In this document: positions 1 through 9,669 of the stretch, piece after piece
How the letters are laid out: each line of letters starts with the position of its first letter
Position numbering within the stretch: the stretch's first letter is position 1
Virus record (IMG/VR): IMGVR_UViG_3300037993_000311
Span: 1 to 46,487 of that record
Length of the DNA: 46,487 bases
DNA from: a virus
Strand: one strand, 5' to 3'
Position numbers and translations under genes: made by a program
The notes under the pieces: generated by a model
Told to the model about the DNA's origin: nothing
Databases searched by the model: none
Seen by the model: only the letters and a program-made list of their open reading frames with translations

Positions 1-92
1 AGGAGAGCCCGAAGATCGGCTGGGTGAACGGCCTTCAGGTAACCGAACTTGACGAAGGGGTTCTACAAATCTACCTGAAATTCAAGAATTGA
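1..92 (+). CDS. 3' end of structural protein (partial; duplicate of 46071-46373)
   Basis: Reading from base 3 gives the last 29 residues of the 100-residue protein encoded at 46071-46373, ending in TGA at 90-92. It is the same gene seen across the contig junction. Base 47 is silent (GAA against GAG). Bases 78-79 change a Gly codon (GGA) to Lys (AAA) five residues before the stop. Confidence 0.85.
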   Translation, partial: ESPKIGWVNGLQVTELDEGVLQIYLKFKN

Positions 93-206
93 AGGGGGCG
101 CTCGATGCCCGGCGCTCTCCAATCTAAAGGCGATGGCGAGTATCCCTACTCCGCGCCATTTACCGGCCTCAATCTTTCTCTTCCCTCCATCGTCTTGCCG
201 CCTACG
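1..206. repeat. Terminal direct repeat, left copy
   Basis: These 206 bases recur at 46282-46487. I see three mismatches, at left-copy positions 47, 78 and 79. The repeat spans the end of one structural gene and the start of the next, so it most likely reflects a circular or terminally redundant genome assembled slightly past closure. The unique genome is then 46281 bp. The mismatches suggest population variants or end-of-contig errors. Confidence 0.9.
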
Positions 207-2225
207 GCGCAGGATGCCGCGACCTCGCCTAACTTTTCCATCGTGCGCGGGTCGATTGCTGCGCCGTGGCCTTATACCGATACGCTTTTCGGAAGCACGC
301 TCAATAGCGGGGAGTATCTGTTGTTTGTCACGGCTTCCGGCTACGTCGTAACCAATCAGGCCATCTACCAGATTCAGCCCACGGCAACCCCGGCTACGGC
401 GTGGCAGTTGGTATCCGTCGCCACCATGCCGCCGGGAGCGTGGCCGGCGCAGGGAAACAACAATCCCATTCCCTTCATCGAGACTAACGGCTGCCTGTTC
501 TTTGCCTGCAACCTCGGCATCTACTTCTACTCCCCGCTCAATACGCCCACAATCAAGCCCTGGGCCATCAACTTCTCGGCCAACTACCTCACCATCTTCA
601 ATCAGCGCATGGTGTTGGTGGGATTGTTCGCCACCACGCAAGCCACAATTCCCGGTTTGCCTTCAGGAGCGCAGGGAGCTTCCGGCACTTTGGCTGACGG
701 AACGTACTACGCGGTGGTGACGGCGCTGTTTGGCGATGGCACGGAATCGGCGGCCAGCCTCGAGGGAACCGGAACGGTAATTGCTGGGGGCGGTGCCGCG
801 GATCTGGTCTGGACCTGGACAGCGGTTCCGGGCGCCGTGAGCTACAACATTTACATTGGTTCGGCGGCGGGAGAGGAAAACGAAGTTTTCAATGTTGCTG
901 TCAACACTTTCGATTTGACCAGTTATAGTGCGGGCACGGTTTCGCCTCCAGTGGTAGCGCCGATCACTCCCTGGACGGTTGCGTGGAGCGCGGTCTCGAC
1001 ATTCTCCAATCTTTCCGTGGGCAGCTTCAACGCCGCGCCCAACACCGATGCCGGCGTGGTGGGCGGGTGGGACGTGCTGACTAACTATAGCCAAGGTATC
1101 CCGGTAGGTATTGTCAATCTTGGTCACTCCATCTACATCCAGATGACGCAGGGGATTGTCGAGATGGATCCGGCGGCAAGTGGTTTGGGTCCGTACACCT
1201 TCTACAACTACTGGCAGGAGCGCATTCCCGTGGGCGCGATTCAGGGCAGCGTCGACCAGTTCGGACCCATCGCATCGTTTCTCACTCCCGACAACGTAAA
1301 CGTGTGGATACCGGGATCGCAGACGCAGATTGGCCTTCAGGTGATGCCGTTGATTCGCAGCCTGCTTATCAATACGGAACAGCAGATCATCGCCGGTGCG
1401 GCGTATCCCCTGATCCAGAATCCCACACTCAACGCCAGTTTCTATACCTTTTACAACGAGTTGCACTATGCGCTGATCTTTCAGATGTATGGAGTGAAGC
1501 CGGGACCGGGCGATCAACTGGCCAATCCCTCGTGGTTCGGCTTGCTGCTCGATTACAACTTCGCTTCCCAAGCGTGGTCGATGCAGATCGTGCCGCCGCT
1601 GACGACCAAGCTGTTTCAGGTGAACGGCCCGCCGATCACTGAGACGACGTTCTCCGGCGTTCCCAGTCAGAGCTTCCTGATTGCCGGATCTCAAGAGGGG
1701 CCGAATGCTCCTACCGAATGGGTAGTCTTCGCGGGCGATGTGTTCAACCGCGTCATGTTTTCGGGCTACCAGTGTCAGGCATTGGCCAGCGTTCCGCAGC
1801 CCTGCCAAGTAGGATTTCCGCAGACGCCTATCTCTGCCGGCCACAGGCCCGCGGTGCGGCGGGTGAGGATTGAGTATTCCTGGGACGAAATGGCGCTGGC
1901 CAGCGGTCCCGCTCCGGTCGACCTTGAGATCACGATGACGGGAACCATTACGCAGAACACCGGATCGAGCGGCGGCAACGGGGTTGCCACGACTTCGATT
2001 TTCAGCAAGACGGTGACAATTCAGGTTGAGCCGCCAGGTGCGGTGGGCAACGCCTTGGCAACCGCGATTATTCCCTGCCTGACGGCCACCGCTTACGCGG
2101 ATTTTGTGCTTTCGGTGGAGAATCCGCAGGTAACGCTCCAGTGGACCGATCCGAGTGCGGAACAAAGGCTTTTGATTCATCGAATTACGCTACTTTGCAA
2201 CGACACTAAAGGGACCACCCAATAA
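105..2225 (+). CDS. Tail nozzle / tail stabilisation-like protein, 706 aa
   Basis: This large late gene follows the head genes after circular closure and starts at ATG 105, behind a GAAGGGGG ribosome site. The sequence is beta-rich. A fibronectin-III-like segment lies near residues 184-285, with the typical stretch [15 protein letters not shown] near 240. Residues about 300-480 alternate short strands with G, N and Y turns (for example [10 protein letters not shown]). That pattern and the gene order (capsid, small head genes, this, adaptor, internal proteins) fit a podovirus nozzle protein of the T7 gp12 or P22 gp10 kind. The assignment rests on position and sequence style, with no diagnostic motif. 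No signal peptide is seen. Confidence 0.5.
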   Translation: MPGALQSKGDGEYPYSAPFTGLNLSLPSIVLPPTAQDAATSPNFSIVRGSIAAPWPYTDTLFGSTLNSGEYLLFVTASGYVVTNQAIYQIQPTATPATAWQLVSVATMPPGAWPAQGNNNPIPFIETNGCLFFACNLGIYFYSPLNTPTIKPWAINFSANYLTIFNQRMVLVGLFATTQATIPGLPSGAQGASGTLADGTYYAVVTALFGDGTESAASLEGTGTVIAGGGAADLVWTWTAVPGAVSYNIYIGSAAGEENEVFNVAVNTFDLTSYSAGTVSPPVVAPITPWTVAWSAVSTFSNLSVGSFNAAPNTDAGVVGGWDVLTNYSQGIPVGIVNLGHSIYIQMTQGIVEMDPAASGLGPYTFYNYWQERIPVGAIQGSVDQFGPIASFLTPDNVNVWIPGSQTQIGLQVMPLIRSLLINTEQQIIAGAAYPLIQNPTLNASFYTFYNELHYALIFQMYGVKPGPGDQLANPSWFGLLLDYNFASQAWSMQIVPPLTTKLFQVNGPPITETTFSGVPSQSFLIAGSQEGPNAPTEWVVFAGDVFNRVMFSGYQCQALASVPQPCQVGFPQTPISAGHRPAVRRVRIEYSWDEMALASGPAPVDLEITMTGTITQNTGSSGGNGVATTSIFSKTVTIQVEPPGAVGNALATAIIPCLTATAYADFVLSVENPQVTLQWTDPSAEQRLLIHRITLLCNDTKGTTQ

Positions 2226-2226
2226 C

Positions 2227-3096
2227 ATGGCTCCGCCTACCACACGCCCGGTACTGACCTCGCCGCCGACGCGCATGGCGCTGGGCAACGATCAGTGGTT
2301 CATGCGGGAGAAGTTCTGCGACGCCATTGGAGCGTTGAATCTCGCGGTGCAGAACCTTGAGGGAATTGTCGGCCCAGAGAGCTTTCCCGCCGTTATGCAC
2401 GAGTTCATCAATTCCTACGACGCCACGACTGGCATATTCACAGCGCTGCAGCCGCATTTCGACGACATTTTGGGCGTAGCGGCAACCGATCAGATCGGCA
2501 CGGGCACGCCTCTGGCGGGTACGTACGTCGATGGCGGCAGCGGAGCATGGACGCCGCTTTCTTCCGGGCCTGCAGGATCGACGGGAGCCACCGGCGCGAC
2601 GGGCGCAACAGGTGCGACCGGAGCTACCGGCCACGTCGGTCCAACAGGCGCAGTCGGTCCTACGGGCGACACGGGAGCGACGGGTACGATAGGTCCGAAT
2701 GGTGCTACAGGTAGTACGGGTGCAACGGGTGCCACAGGTTTTGGCGCGACAGGTTCGACTGGAGCAACTGGAGCGGTAGGTGCAACCGGATCGACGGGTA
2801 GCACAGGAGCAGCCTCAACCATTCCCGGCCCAACCGGCGCTACCGGTGCGACCGGCTCAACTGGAGCGCAAGGACCAAATTGGACTCCGGTTCGCAACGA
2901 AGGGGTTACTGGAAGCGGGACATCATGGACGTTGGGCGCGACGGCACTTTACGGAGTAAGCCTCTACGCAGAGAGTGCGCGGCTTTATCCTGGCGCAACG
3001 GCGGGCGCTGCCGACTATGTCATCTCTGGGCTCTCGATCACTACGACAAATTCCTATGCAGCGGGGCAAATCAATGCGGACTATGAAAAAGCTTAA
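2227..3096 (+). CDS. Collagen-like tail fibre protein, 289 aa
   Basis: The start codon lies one base after the preceding stop. Residues about 1-110 form a globular N-terminus. Residues about 115-217 are almost uninterrupted Gly-X-Y triplets, mainly GAT, GST and GPT, interrupted once near GFGATG and once at ASTIPGP. The final 70 residues form a mixed beta head. Phage collagen-like proteins make trimeric fibres, so this is probably a virion appendage attached near the nozzle. The C-terminal head could contact the receptor or act as a trimerisation foldon. The last 23 bases overlap the next gene. Confidence 0.75.
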   Translation: MAPPTTRPVLTSPPTRMALGNDQWFMREKFCDAIGALNLAVQNLEGIVGPESFPAVMHEFINSYDATTGIFTALQPHFDDILGVAATDQIGTGTPLAGTYVDGGSGAWTPLSSGPAGSTGATGATGATGATGATGHVGPTGAVGPTGDTGATGTIGPNGATGSTGATGATGFGATGSTGATGAVGATGSTGSTGAASTIPGPTGATGATGSTGAQGPNWTPVRNEGVTGSGTSWTLGATALYGVSLYAESARLYPGATAGAADYVISGLSITTTNSYAAGQINADYEKA

Positions 3097-3937
3097 GCCA
3101 TATTTCATCCTTGGCGGAATCATCGTTGTCTGCCTTGCGCTCTCGGCTGCGACCAGTTTCGTGCTTGCTGTCAATGGTGGCACAGGCGAAGCGGGAACAA
3201 TCACAGGCATTCCCTACGCCAACGGGACCAGCGCGTACACGGCGGCGACGACAGCACAGATCAACACTTTGATCGGATATACGCCTGCACCGAGCTTGCC
3301 GTACCTCGTGAAAAATACCTACGTTTCGCCCGGTGGGTCCACTTTAGCCTCGGTCACAAGCCCAGCAATCACGGTCGCGGCGGGGGATATAGTCGTGGTA
3401 TTTTGCAGGAGCAACGGAACCCCTACAGCCGATGTGGCCAGCAGTACACCTTCAAATTCATTTACCCCGCTTACGATTCAGCAAGCGGGAAGTTCGCCAT
3501 CTTCCCAAATGTCATACTCGTCTGTGGCTGCTGCATCCACGACCTTCACTTGCACGCCAAGCGTGTCAGAGCCTTACATCGGCATGGTCGTAATGGATCT
3601 CAGGGGAAGCTCTCTAACCAGCACCGTGAACACATCGACGGGGAATACGAAGGTATCGGCTACCAATTTCGACACCATGACGCTCACGACGACGCAGCGC
3701 ACAGCAATTGTGGACTGCGGAACCTTTGCTAACGCCTCTTATGCAGCTTATGGGCTTCCTTTGGCTGGACCCTATCCCGCTACAGCGATAGCCGGTGATA
3801 GTGCAAGTTTGGTCACTCTCGGAAGCGACGAATGCGGTCTTATCATCGCACCAAGCACTTTCGTGGGAAATGTAAGTATTGGACCCCTTTCTGCTGCTGC
3901 GGCTTGGTCTGGAAGCGCAGTAGCGTTTGATTATTAA
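3074..3937 (+). CDS. Secreted or membrane-anchored fibre-like protein, 287 aa
   Basis: I start this at ATG 3074, with a GGGG ribosome site six bases upstream; ATG 3083 is an alternative. After a basic MRTMKKLK stretch there is a hydrophobic segment at about residues 12-32 (signal peptide or anchor). The rest is Ser/Thr/Ala/Gly-rich beta sequence with four cysteines. It overlaps the collagen-like gene and precedes a tail-adaptor gene, so it sits inside the virion operon. A Sec-type N-terminus is odd for a virion component. Function is not recognised. Confidence 0.6.
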   Translation: MRTMKKLKPYFILGGIIVVCLALSAATSFVLAVNGGTGEAGTITGIPYANGTSAYTAATTAQINTLIGYTPAPSLPYLVKNTYVSPGGSTLASVTSPAITVAAGDIVVVFCRSNGTPTADVASSTPSNSFTPLTIQQAGSSPSSQMSYSSVAAASTTFTCTPSVSEPYIGMVVMDLRGSSLTSTVNTSTGNTKVSATNFDTMTLTTTQRTAIVDCGTFANASYAAYGLPLAGPYPATAIAGDSASLVTLGSDECGLIIAPSTFVGNVSIGPLSAAAAWSGSAVAFDY

Positions 3938-3968
3938 GGCTGTAAAGGGGTTATGATAGGGAGCAACG

Positions 3969-4748
3969 ATGTCTACATGGAATCCGTTAGCGCCGAATCT
4001 TCCTAATCTGGGCACTGTAGAAAGTCTTGTTCCCTCGGTCGTTCAGAAGTTCGGCAACAGGCAGGATCTGAACTCGACCGAAGACGGCTCGCCCGCGGTG
4101 GTAGCGATTCTCGAATCGGTTGCGGAACTGACCGAAACCTACGAGTTTGAGGAGTTGAAGTATCGCTCTCCCACAGGCCAACTCGTAGCCACACAGAGCG
4201 AGTATTCCATTGCCTCTCTGATTGCAGGCAACCCCATCAATGCTAAAGACTTGACCAAGATGTTCACCATCACCTTCTGGTTTAAGGGCAAGGTAAAGGC
4301 AGTCCGCAATCTCAAGTACCGGCGCTATCCCACGGTTGTGATGTACGCCTTCGGTGAGGGCGGGCCAGGCAATATCTCGACGCCGCCGATCTACTGGTCG
4401 CGCTACAACAACAACATCTCGCTTGGACCTGCTCCAGACCAGAATTACTACTTTTTCACCATGTTGCAGTTGCGGCATCCGAATCCCACCACAAGCCAGT
4501 CCGCGCAGCTTATTTACATGGCCGACTCGTGGCGGGACATTGTGGCGTACTCGGCGGCAATGCGGCTGGCGGCGAACGAGGGCGCATTCGATTACCGCGA
4601 CAATATATATCGGATGCTGCATGGCGATCCTAAAACGCGCCAGCCTGGGCTTATCATGGGACGAGTGCCCCAGATGGAGCGCGACGAAATGTCCAACGAG
4701 CGCCAGTTGAGCGTGGCCATCTCGCGCTACGGACATGGGAGGGTGTGA
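3969..4748 (+). CDS. Tail adaptor (tail tubular A)-like protein, 259 aa
   Basis: The start follows a clear GGGAG ribosome site. The protein is soluble, mixed alpha/beta and about the size of podovirus head-to-tail adaptors. A helical region at residues 20-65 (ILESVAELTETYEFEELKYR) precedes a long beta region and a C-terminal helix bundle. Its place between the nozzle/fibre genes and the internal-protein genes supports an adaptor or gatekeeper role. There is no signature motif, so the family is inferred. TGATG coupling links it to the next gene. Confidence 0.45.
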   Translation: MSTWNPLAPNLPNLGTVESLVPSVVQKFGNRQDLNSTEDGSPAVVAILESVAELTETYEFEELKYRSPTGQLVATQSEYSIASLIAGNPINAKDLTKMFTITFWFKGKVKAVRNLKYRRYPTVVMYAFGEGGPGNISTPPIYWSRYNNNISLGPAPDQNYYFFTMLQLRHPNPTTSQSAQLIYMADSWRDIVAYSAAMRLAANEGAFDYRDNIYRMLHGDPKTRQPGLIMGRVPQMERDEMSNERQLSVAISRYGHGRV

Positions 4749-5614
4749 TGGGCGGATTCAACATGCCGACATTCGGTGCGCAACCTGTAACTGTTCCGCC
4801 ATCGCTCTATGCCGGAAATCAGGGCGCGGGCGGAATGCCGGTTCCCATAGGCTCTCCAGTGAAAGCGACGACAGGCAACCCAATGCTGCCTACTAGCCTT
4901 CCCGGTCCTCAAGCTCCGGCCATGCCGGTTGCACCATCGGCTCCCAACGGCCTTACCGCATCTCCAACTCCCGGCAGTCCGCAGGCTCCCGGAGCGCCGG
5001 GCACCGCGACCGGCACCATGAGCGGGTTGACCTCGACACAGGCCGGCCGCGTGCTTGGCGAGAATCAGAATTATCTCGGGCAGGGCATGGGTGCGTTGGT
5101 GACGAATTATCTTGAGACCGGCGCCGGGTACAACGGGCCTCTGGCGCAGCAGGCCATCACCGCAACCGATACCGCCATGCAGCAGCAAATCAATCAGCAG
5201 TACGGTTCGCTGCAAACTTCGCTGGCCAATGCGGGTTTGAGTCCGAATTCGAGCGCATCGGCGCTGGCAACGTCGAATTTCCTGTCGAACGCATCGGCAC
5301 AGGAGAATGAAGTCGCTGCGCAGCAGTACACGCAGATGTACTCGCAATCGCAGCAGGATTACCTTTCCATGTTGCAACAGTTAACGGGCATCAATAATTA
5401 CGGCACGCTGCATCAGCAAACGGCTATGGGCGCAATCGGCTCGTTCCTGACGGGCGGTGTTGGCGGGCTGGTGCAATACGAAGGCGGTCCAGCGGGTACG
5501 GCGGGAAACGTGACAGATCAGCAGGGCATCATGGGACCATATGGAAGCTCGTCGGGTGGCGGAAGCGCGGCTAACATCGCGCAATCTCTCGCAGGCACGA
5601 GCATGGAGTTTTAG
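4748..5614 (+). CDS. Internal virion / ejection-like protein, 288 aa
   Basis: ATG 4748 overlaps the previous TGA, so the gene is translationally coupled. The first 90 residues are Pro/Gly/Met-rich and disordered. Residues 95-220 are Gln/Ala/Asn-rich helical sequence resembling short internal virion proteins (compare P22 gp7-like or T7 gp14-like ejection proteins). The Gly/Ser-rich tail is flexible. It is the first of three consecutive large proteins of this compositional type. Membrane-active ejection is an inference from composition and position only. Confidence 0.5.
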   Translation: MGGFNMPTFGAQPVTVPPSLYAGNQGAGGMPVPIGSPVKATTGNPMLPTSLPGPQAPAMPVAPSAPNGLTASPTPGSPQAPGAPGTATGTMSGLTSTQAGRVLGENQNYLGQGMGALVTNYLETGAGYNGPLAQQAITATDTAMQQQINQQYGSLQTSLANAGLSPNSSASALATSNFLSNASAQENEVAAQQYTQMYSQSQQDYLSMLQQLTGINNYGTLHQQTAMGAIGSFLTGGVGGLVQYEGGPAGTAGNVTDQQGIMGPYGSSSGGGSAANIAQSLAGTSMEF

Positions 5615-7678
5615 ATGAGCACAATGCCGATGCCAGTTCCGCAACAGCAAACACCGCCTATGCCGCAGGGCCAGTCACCACAACAGTCTCCGCAGCCATT
5701 GGCGGGGTTTCCTGGGCAACCACAGCAGCCACAAGCTGCGCAGCCGATGCCGGTAGCGCAATCTCCGCAACCCGATCCGCGGCAGAAGATTCAGCAGGGT
5801 GTGCAGAAAGCTACGGCCACGCTCTCGAAGGCGGCTACCTCGCTTCCGCAAGTTGTTCAGCAATCTGTCCAGCAGCATGATTCGATGACCAAGTTGCGCG
5901 ATAAGCAGGTCATTGACCTTGTAGCCAATTCGCATGTGGCGCAGGTAACGGCGCTCGACAAGATCAACAATCAGTTGAAGCCGCTCGTCGAAGAGCTCGA
6001 CCAGCACATGAAGGAAGCGCAGGCGTTGCCCGATTCCGACCCGCAGAAGATCGGCAAGATCGGTTACCTCGCGCATCTTCACGCCGATGTGGTAGGGGCA
6101 ATCAAGCAGCAGATGCAGGCGGTTCAGCAATCGCAGCAGGCAGTTCAGGCCATCATGGCCGATCCCAAGAATCGCAAACTGCTCTCCAAAGCTGTCGGCT
6201 ACGACGAGAAGCAGGCCAACTCACCCGAGCGCCAGATGATGATTGCGGCGATCAATGCGGGTATGCAGCAGATTCAGCAGGGCGCAAAGAAGGCGATGGC
6301 GAACCTGCCGCCGCCTGTTCCGCAGACGCAGCAAGGCGAAGGCCCAAATCCCAATATGCCACCCAGCGCGTTAGGTGGGAGTGAATCTGTACCGCCATTG
6401 CCTGCCTCTGCCGCGCAGCCGCCCAATGTCCAGCAGGGTACGCCGAAATGGGGCCAGATGAGCGGCGGCCAGAAACTGGCTCGCGTGGCTGAAATCATCG
6501 GCACTATCGCCATGCCTCAGCAGATGCAATTGATTCCTGGCACGCCACAGAACAAGCAACTCTTGCAGCAGAAAGCGATTGCGCTTCAAGAGCAACTTCT
6601 CAAGATGAAGCAGGAAGAAGCCACAATCGAAGAGACGAAGGCTAAGGCTGGTGCGGCGGCGCTTACCCCCGCATCGCAAGAGGAAGCCGATGCTTACGGT
6701 GTTCCCGTTGGCACTATGCTAAATGCGGCCAGTCGCGCGGCTCTTGCCAAACAGGCAGGAATCAATGTAACAAAAGTCAAGACGACCGGGATGACCGATC
6801 AGACGAGAAAGGACATTGCCGACGCCGGTAACTTGACGAAGATTAAGCTCGCGCAACTCAAGCCTGAGCAGAGGGATGATCGTGCGATTCGATTAATGGA
6901 AAAGCCTCCGGAAGACCGTACCCAAGAGGAGAATGCTTATCTTGGTGCATACGCTCGTTGGGTGGAACAGACCAAAGTCTTGCCGGGTGTGGCGCGTGCG
7001 CAGGCTTTTGGATCATTCCGTCCTGTGCAGGTTGTGAATGCTGACGGATCAACGCGGTATGAATTCAGTGGGCAGGCGATTTCTTCTGGTGCTCCGGGTA
7101 CTTCAAGTCTACCCTTCCGCACTGCGGTAAGAATGGCGTCTTACATGACTTCCGGTAAAGGCGGGGTGACGCTTACTGCATATAGAACCGCTTACGATCA
7201 CCTTGATCTTTTACAGAAAGCTGTGGATGCGCTTCAGAATGGGGATATGCAGACACTGAATAGTATGAACAATTTCTTCAAGGAACAATTCGGCCAACCG
7301 GCGCCTACCAATTTCGATGCTATCAAAACTATGCTTGCGGGAGAGGTTGCCAACGTAGCAAAGGCGACAGGAGCTACGGATCAAGAAATAGAGGCCACTC
7401 GTAAAGAATTTGTTCGGAACGCATCGCCAGCACAATTTGCGGGAGTTATTCAATCAAATCAGGATTTGCTAGACCAAAAGGCGCAGGAAATGCTCAAACA
7501 GTACACCGGAGGAATGCAGGGACAGCCGGTGTTTGGGCATGGTGCAACGGCGGGCGGTGGCCCGACTCCGCAAACCCATAAATTCAGCGTCAGTGCATGG
7601 CAAAGAGCCAATCCGAAGGGTGATGTGAACGCAGCAAAGGCTGCTGCACAACAGCAGAATTATCAAATAGTGCCATAA
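5615..7678 (+). CDS. Large internal virion / ejection-like protein, 687 aa
   Basis: The gene starts immediately after the preceding TAG. Residues 1-60 are Pro/Gln-rich and disordered. Residues 60-230 are long Gln-rich helices likely to form coiled coils (for example VIDLVANSHVAQVTALDKIN). A second Pro-rich linker lies near 235-270, and further amphipathic helices run to about 640. The pattern suits an elongated ejected virion protein or tape-like component. No transglycosylase or protease motif is visible. The stop overlaps the next start as TAATG. Confidence 0.5.
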   Translation: MSTMPMPVPQQQTPPMPQGQSPQQSPQPLAGFPGQPQQPQAAQPMPVAQSPQPDPRQKIQQGVQKATATLSKAATSLPQVVQQSVQQHDSMTKLRDKQVIDLVANSHVAQVTALDKINNQLKPLVEELDQHMKEAQALPDSDPQKIGKIGYLAHLHADVVGAIKQQMQAVQQSQQAVQAIMADPKNRKLLSKAVGYDEKQANSPERQMMIAAINAGMQQIQQGAKKAMANLPPPVPQTQQGEGPNPNMPPSALGGSESVPPLPASAAQPPNVQQGTPKWGQMSGGQKLARVAEIIGTIAMPQQMQLIPGTPQNKQLLQQKAIALQEQLLKMKQEEATIEETKAKAGAAALTPASQEEADAYGVPVGTMLNAASRAALAKQAGINVTKVKTTGMTDQTRKDIADAGNLTKIKLAQLKPEQRDDRAIRLMEKPPEDRTQEENAYLGAYARWVEQTKVLPGVARAQAFGSFRPVQVVNADGSTRYEFSGQAISSGAPGTSSLPFRTAVRMASYMTSGKGGVTLTAYRTAYDHLDLLQKAVDALQNGDMQTLNSMNNFFKEQFGQPAPTNFDAIKTMLAGEVANVAKATGATDQEIEATRKEFVRNASPAQFAGVIQSNQDLLDQKAQEMLKQYTGGMQGQPVFGHGATAGGGPTPQTHKFSVSAWQRANPKGDVNAAKAAAQQQNYQIVP

Positions 7679-9303
7679 TGCCGACACAGGTGGACATTTC
7701 GTCGGGTCTTGTACCAAGTGCGCCGCCTATGGGTGGGCAAGGTATTGATCTGTCTGCCGGTTTTGTGCCAGCAGATCCAAATGCGGGAATTACATCCGCT
7801 TTGGATCGTTTTCAATCGCGTCGAGATATCGCCGCTCGTGAACAATGGATGCGCACGCCTCATGGCGGCGGTCCCGCGCCATTCATGGGACAAGGCGAGT
7901 CGGAACGATTCAAGATGCACGCTGGAACTGTGATTCCCGAGGCGCTACCCGTTGCGGGCATGACGGTCGGAAGTATTGCTGGCGGTGCGGTGGGAGGCCC
8001 GCCGGGCGCAATGGTCGGGTCGATGGCGCTTGGGGCGGCAGGCGAATATGGTCGCCAGAAGCTCGAAGATGAGGAAACCAGCCCCGGCAAGATTTACGAC
8101 GTTGGCGTGGGTAGCGGTCTCGCGGAAACTGGCGGCGCGTTGCTTACCAAGGGTGTTACGAAGGGCTTAGAAGCTGTTGCCGGATCGAGTCGCGCCAATA
8201 TCCTCATTGATCGGTTGCTCAAGCCGTCCGTGAAGAAGCTCATCTTGGGTACTAAAACCAAGGTGGACACAGCCGATGCAATCGCTAGTGAAGTGAATAA
8301 GGTTGCCGGGAATGCGCATACTCTGCCACAACTCAAAACAAAAGTCGATTCCGCAATTGAGGATTTGACGATCAAGACGCAGAAAATTGTCGATTCTTAT
8401 GCTCCGCAATACGTTGAGTCCAGCGTTTCGCCCGCCGCGAAGGCTGGCGGCGCTATCTCAACTCCCGGTGAAGTTCTCCCGCCAGCATCGCGGATGCTGA
8501 CCTCTGGCGCTTCGCAACTGACGGCGGGAAGCGAAATCGCTGCGGCAGGTAAACCAGCACTTACACCTTCCGAAATCGCTGCGGTGACTGGCAGGACAGC
8601 AACTCCATCGGCGGCGGGTGGAACGCCGACTGTTAAGATGTTTACCAAGCAGGGCGGTATTCCGCTGCGTAGTATTCTACGGGCAAGCGCCAACAAGACG
8701 GCGAACGAACTGAGCGAAACCGAAGTTGCCAACAAGAATAAGGTTGTGGCCCGGCTGGCACAGATGATTTATCAGCACGCCGGAAAGCCGGAAATCACGC
8801 CCTCGGAGGCGCTTCAGTTGCGGCGCTGGCTCTATTCCAGCGTCAAGTGGCCGAAGGCTGCGCTGGGGATGCGCGATGATATTTACAGTGCCTTGAATCG
8901 CCAGATCGAAGTGTTTCTGCAACCCGAGGATGCAGCAGCATTCAAGGCAAACAACGCTTCGGTTCACAAATTACTCAGGGCGCGGGATGCTATTGATCTC
9001 CGCAGCCTTGAGCAGAACCGCCGGGGCGTACATCTTACTCATCGTTGGTGGGTATTGCCGCTTGTAGGTTCCAGCGCCGGGGGTGCTCTCGGCTATGCTG
9101 CTGGGGGCGGAAAGGGTGCTGCAGAGGGTGCTGGAATCGGAGCAGGAATAGGCGAATTGGGATCATTGGGATTCGGTATGGCGGAAAGCCCTGGAGGATT
9201 GCTGGCGCAGTCGGCAGTAAGCAGAACAGCATCGAAAGCGGCGCAAAAGGCTTTACCGCTTGCCAAGAAGGCGGCGCAGACGTTCTTTGGAACTCAACCG
9301 TAG
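7678..9303 (+). CDS. Large ejection-like protein with Gly/Ala hydrophobic segments, 541 aa
   Basis: The start overlaps the previous stop (TAATG). Two Gly/Ala-rich hydrophobic segments, at about residues 80-125 and 455-510, resemble glycine-zipper membrane-insertion elements. Between them lie helical Lys/Asp-rich sequence and a Ser/Thr/Pro linker around 245-325. Such zippers are known in phage proteins that form trans-envelope channels during DNA injection, which fits the third position in an internal-protein trio. The specific role is inferred. No catalytic motif is recognised. Confidence 0.5.
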   Translation: MPTQVDISSGLVPSAPPMGGQGIDLSAGFVPADPNAGITSALDRFQSRRDIAAREQWMRTPHGGGPAPFMGQGESERFKMHAGTVIPEALPVAGMTVGSIAGGAVGGPPGAMVGSMALGAAGEYGRQKLEDEETSPGKIYDVGVGSGLAETGGALLTKGVTKGLEAVAGSSRANILIDRLLKPSVKKLILGTKTKVDTADAIASEVNKVAGNAHTLPQLKTKVDSAIEDLTIKTQKIVDSYAPQYVESSVSPAAKAGGAISTPGEVLPPASRMLTSGASQLTAGSEIAAAGKPALTPSEIAAVTGRTATPSAAGGTPTVKMFTKQGGIPLRSILRASANKTANELSETEVANKNKVVARLAQMIYQHAGKPEITPSEALQLRRWLYSSVKWPKAALGMRDDIYSALNRQIEVFLQPEDAAAFKANNASVHKLLRARDAIDLRSLEQNRRGVHLTHRWWVLPLVGSSAGGALGYAAGGGKGAAEGAGIGAGIGELGSLGFGMAESPGGLLAQSAVSRTASKAAQKALPLAKKAAQTFFGTQP

Positions 9304-9327
9304 TACAATTCAACCGAGGAGAAACGT

Positions 9328-9528
9328 ATGTCCAGAGATGTAGGCACTTTCGAGGAATCCAAGCGCGTGCAGGCCATGCTGGAGTCGCGCGAAGCCGGCG
9401 CTTCAGAGAGCGGTCCCGGTCCGTCCAGTATGAACTGGCAGCAGACGTTTAAGGGCGGCAAGGTGCAGCCCACGTTTAAGACGTTCACAAAACCACCGAA
9501 GGGCCAAGTCAGAACCCACATGGAGTAG
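9328..9528 (+). CDS. Small hypothetical protein, 66 aa
   Basis: A strong GAGGAG ribosome site precedes ATG 9328. The protein is hydrophilic, with a short N-terminal helix and a basic, Pro/Lys-rich C-terminal tail (TFKTFTKPPKGQ). It lies between the last internal-protein gene and a small basic gene. No family is recognised. It could be a minor virion component made from the end of the structural operon. Confidence 0.65.
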   Translation: MSRDVGTFEESKRVQAMLESREAGASESGPGPSSMNWQQTFKGGKVQPTFKTFTKPPKGQVRTHME

Positions 9529-9531
9529 GCC

Positions 9532-9669
9532 ATGCCGCTCAAGAAAGGCACATCTCGCAAGACGTTCTCGAAGAACGTCTCTGAAATGGTCCGCGCTGGA
9601 CATCCACAGAAGCAGGCCGTGGCCGCAGCTTATGCGGAGAAACGGAAGTCGCAGCGCAAGAAAGGCTGA
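9532..9669 (+). CDS. Small basic phage protein, 45 aa
   Basis: The ORF starts at ATG 9532, three bases after the preceding stop, and ends at TGA 9667-9669. The peptide is Lys/Arg-rich with a central helix; [19 protein letters not shown] resembles small proteins found near head genes of many phages. The TTG start of the ATP-grasp gene directly follows its stop. Nucleic-acid binding is plausible from charge. A peptide-substrate relation to the ATP-grasp enzyme is conceivable but unsupported beyond adjacency. Confidence 0.65.
   Translation: MPLKKGTSRKTFSKNVSEMVRAGHPQKQAVAAAYAEKRKSQRKKG

Noticed and set aside
663-2180. 505-codon open frame on the minus strand
   Set aside because: Antisense to the nozzle-like gene, Arg/His-rich without domains, no ribosome site. 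A shadow of GC-biased third positions.
2569-2880. Short DNA repeats that look CRISPR-like
   Set aside because: They are 9-base codon repeats for Gly-X-Y inside a coding frame, without spacers or cas genes.
2490-2897. Minus-strand frame rich in Pro/Val/Ala repeats
   Set aside because: It is the reverse reading of the collagen-like triplets.
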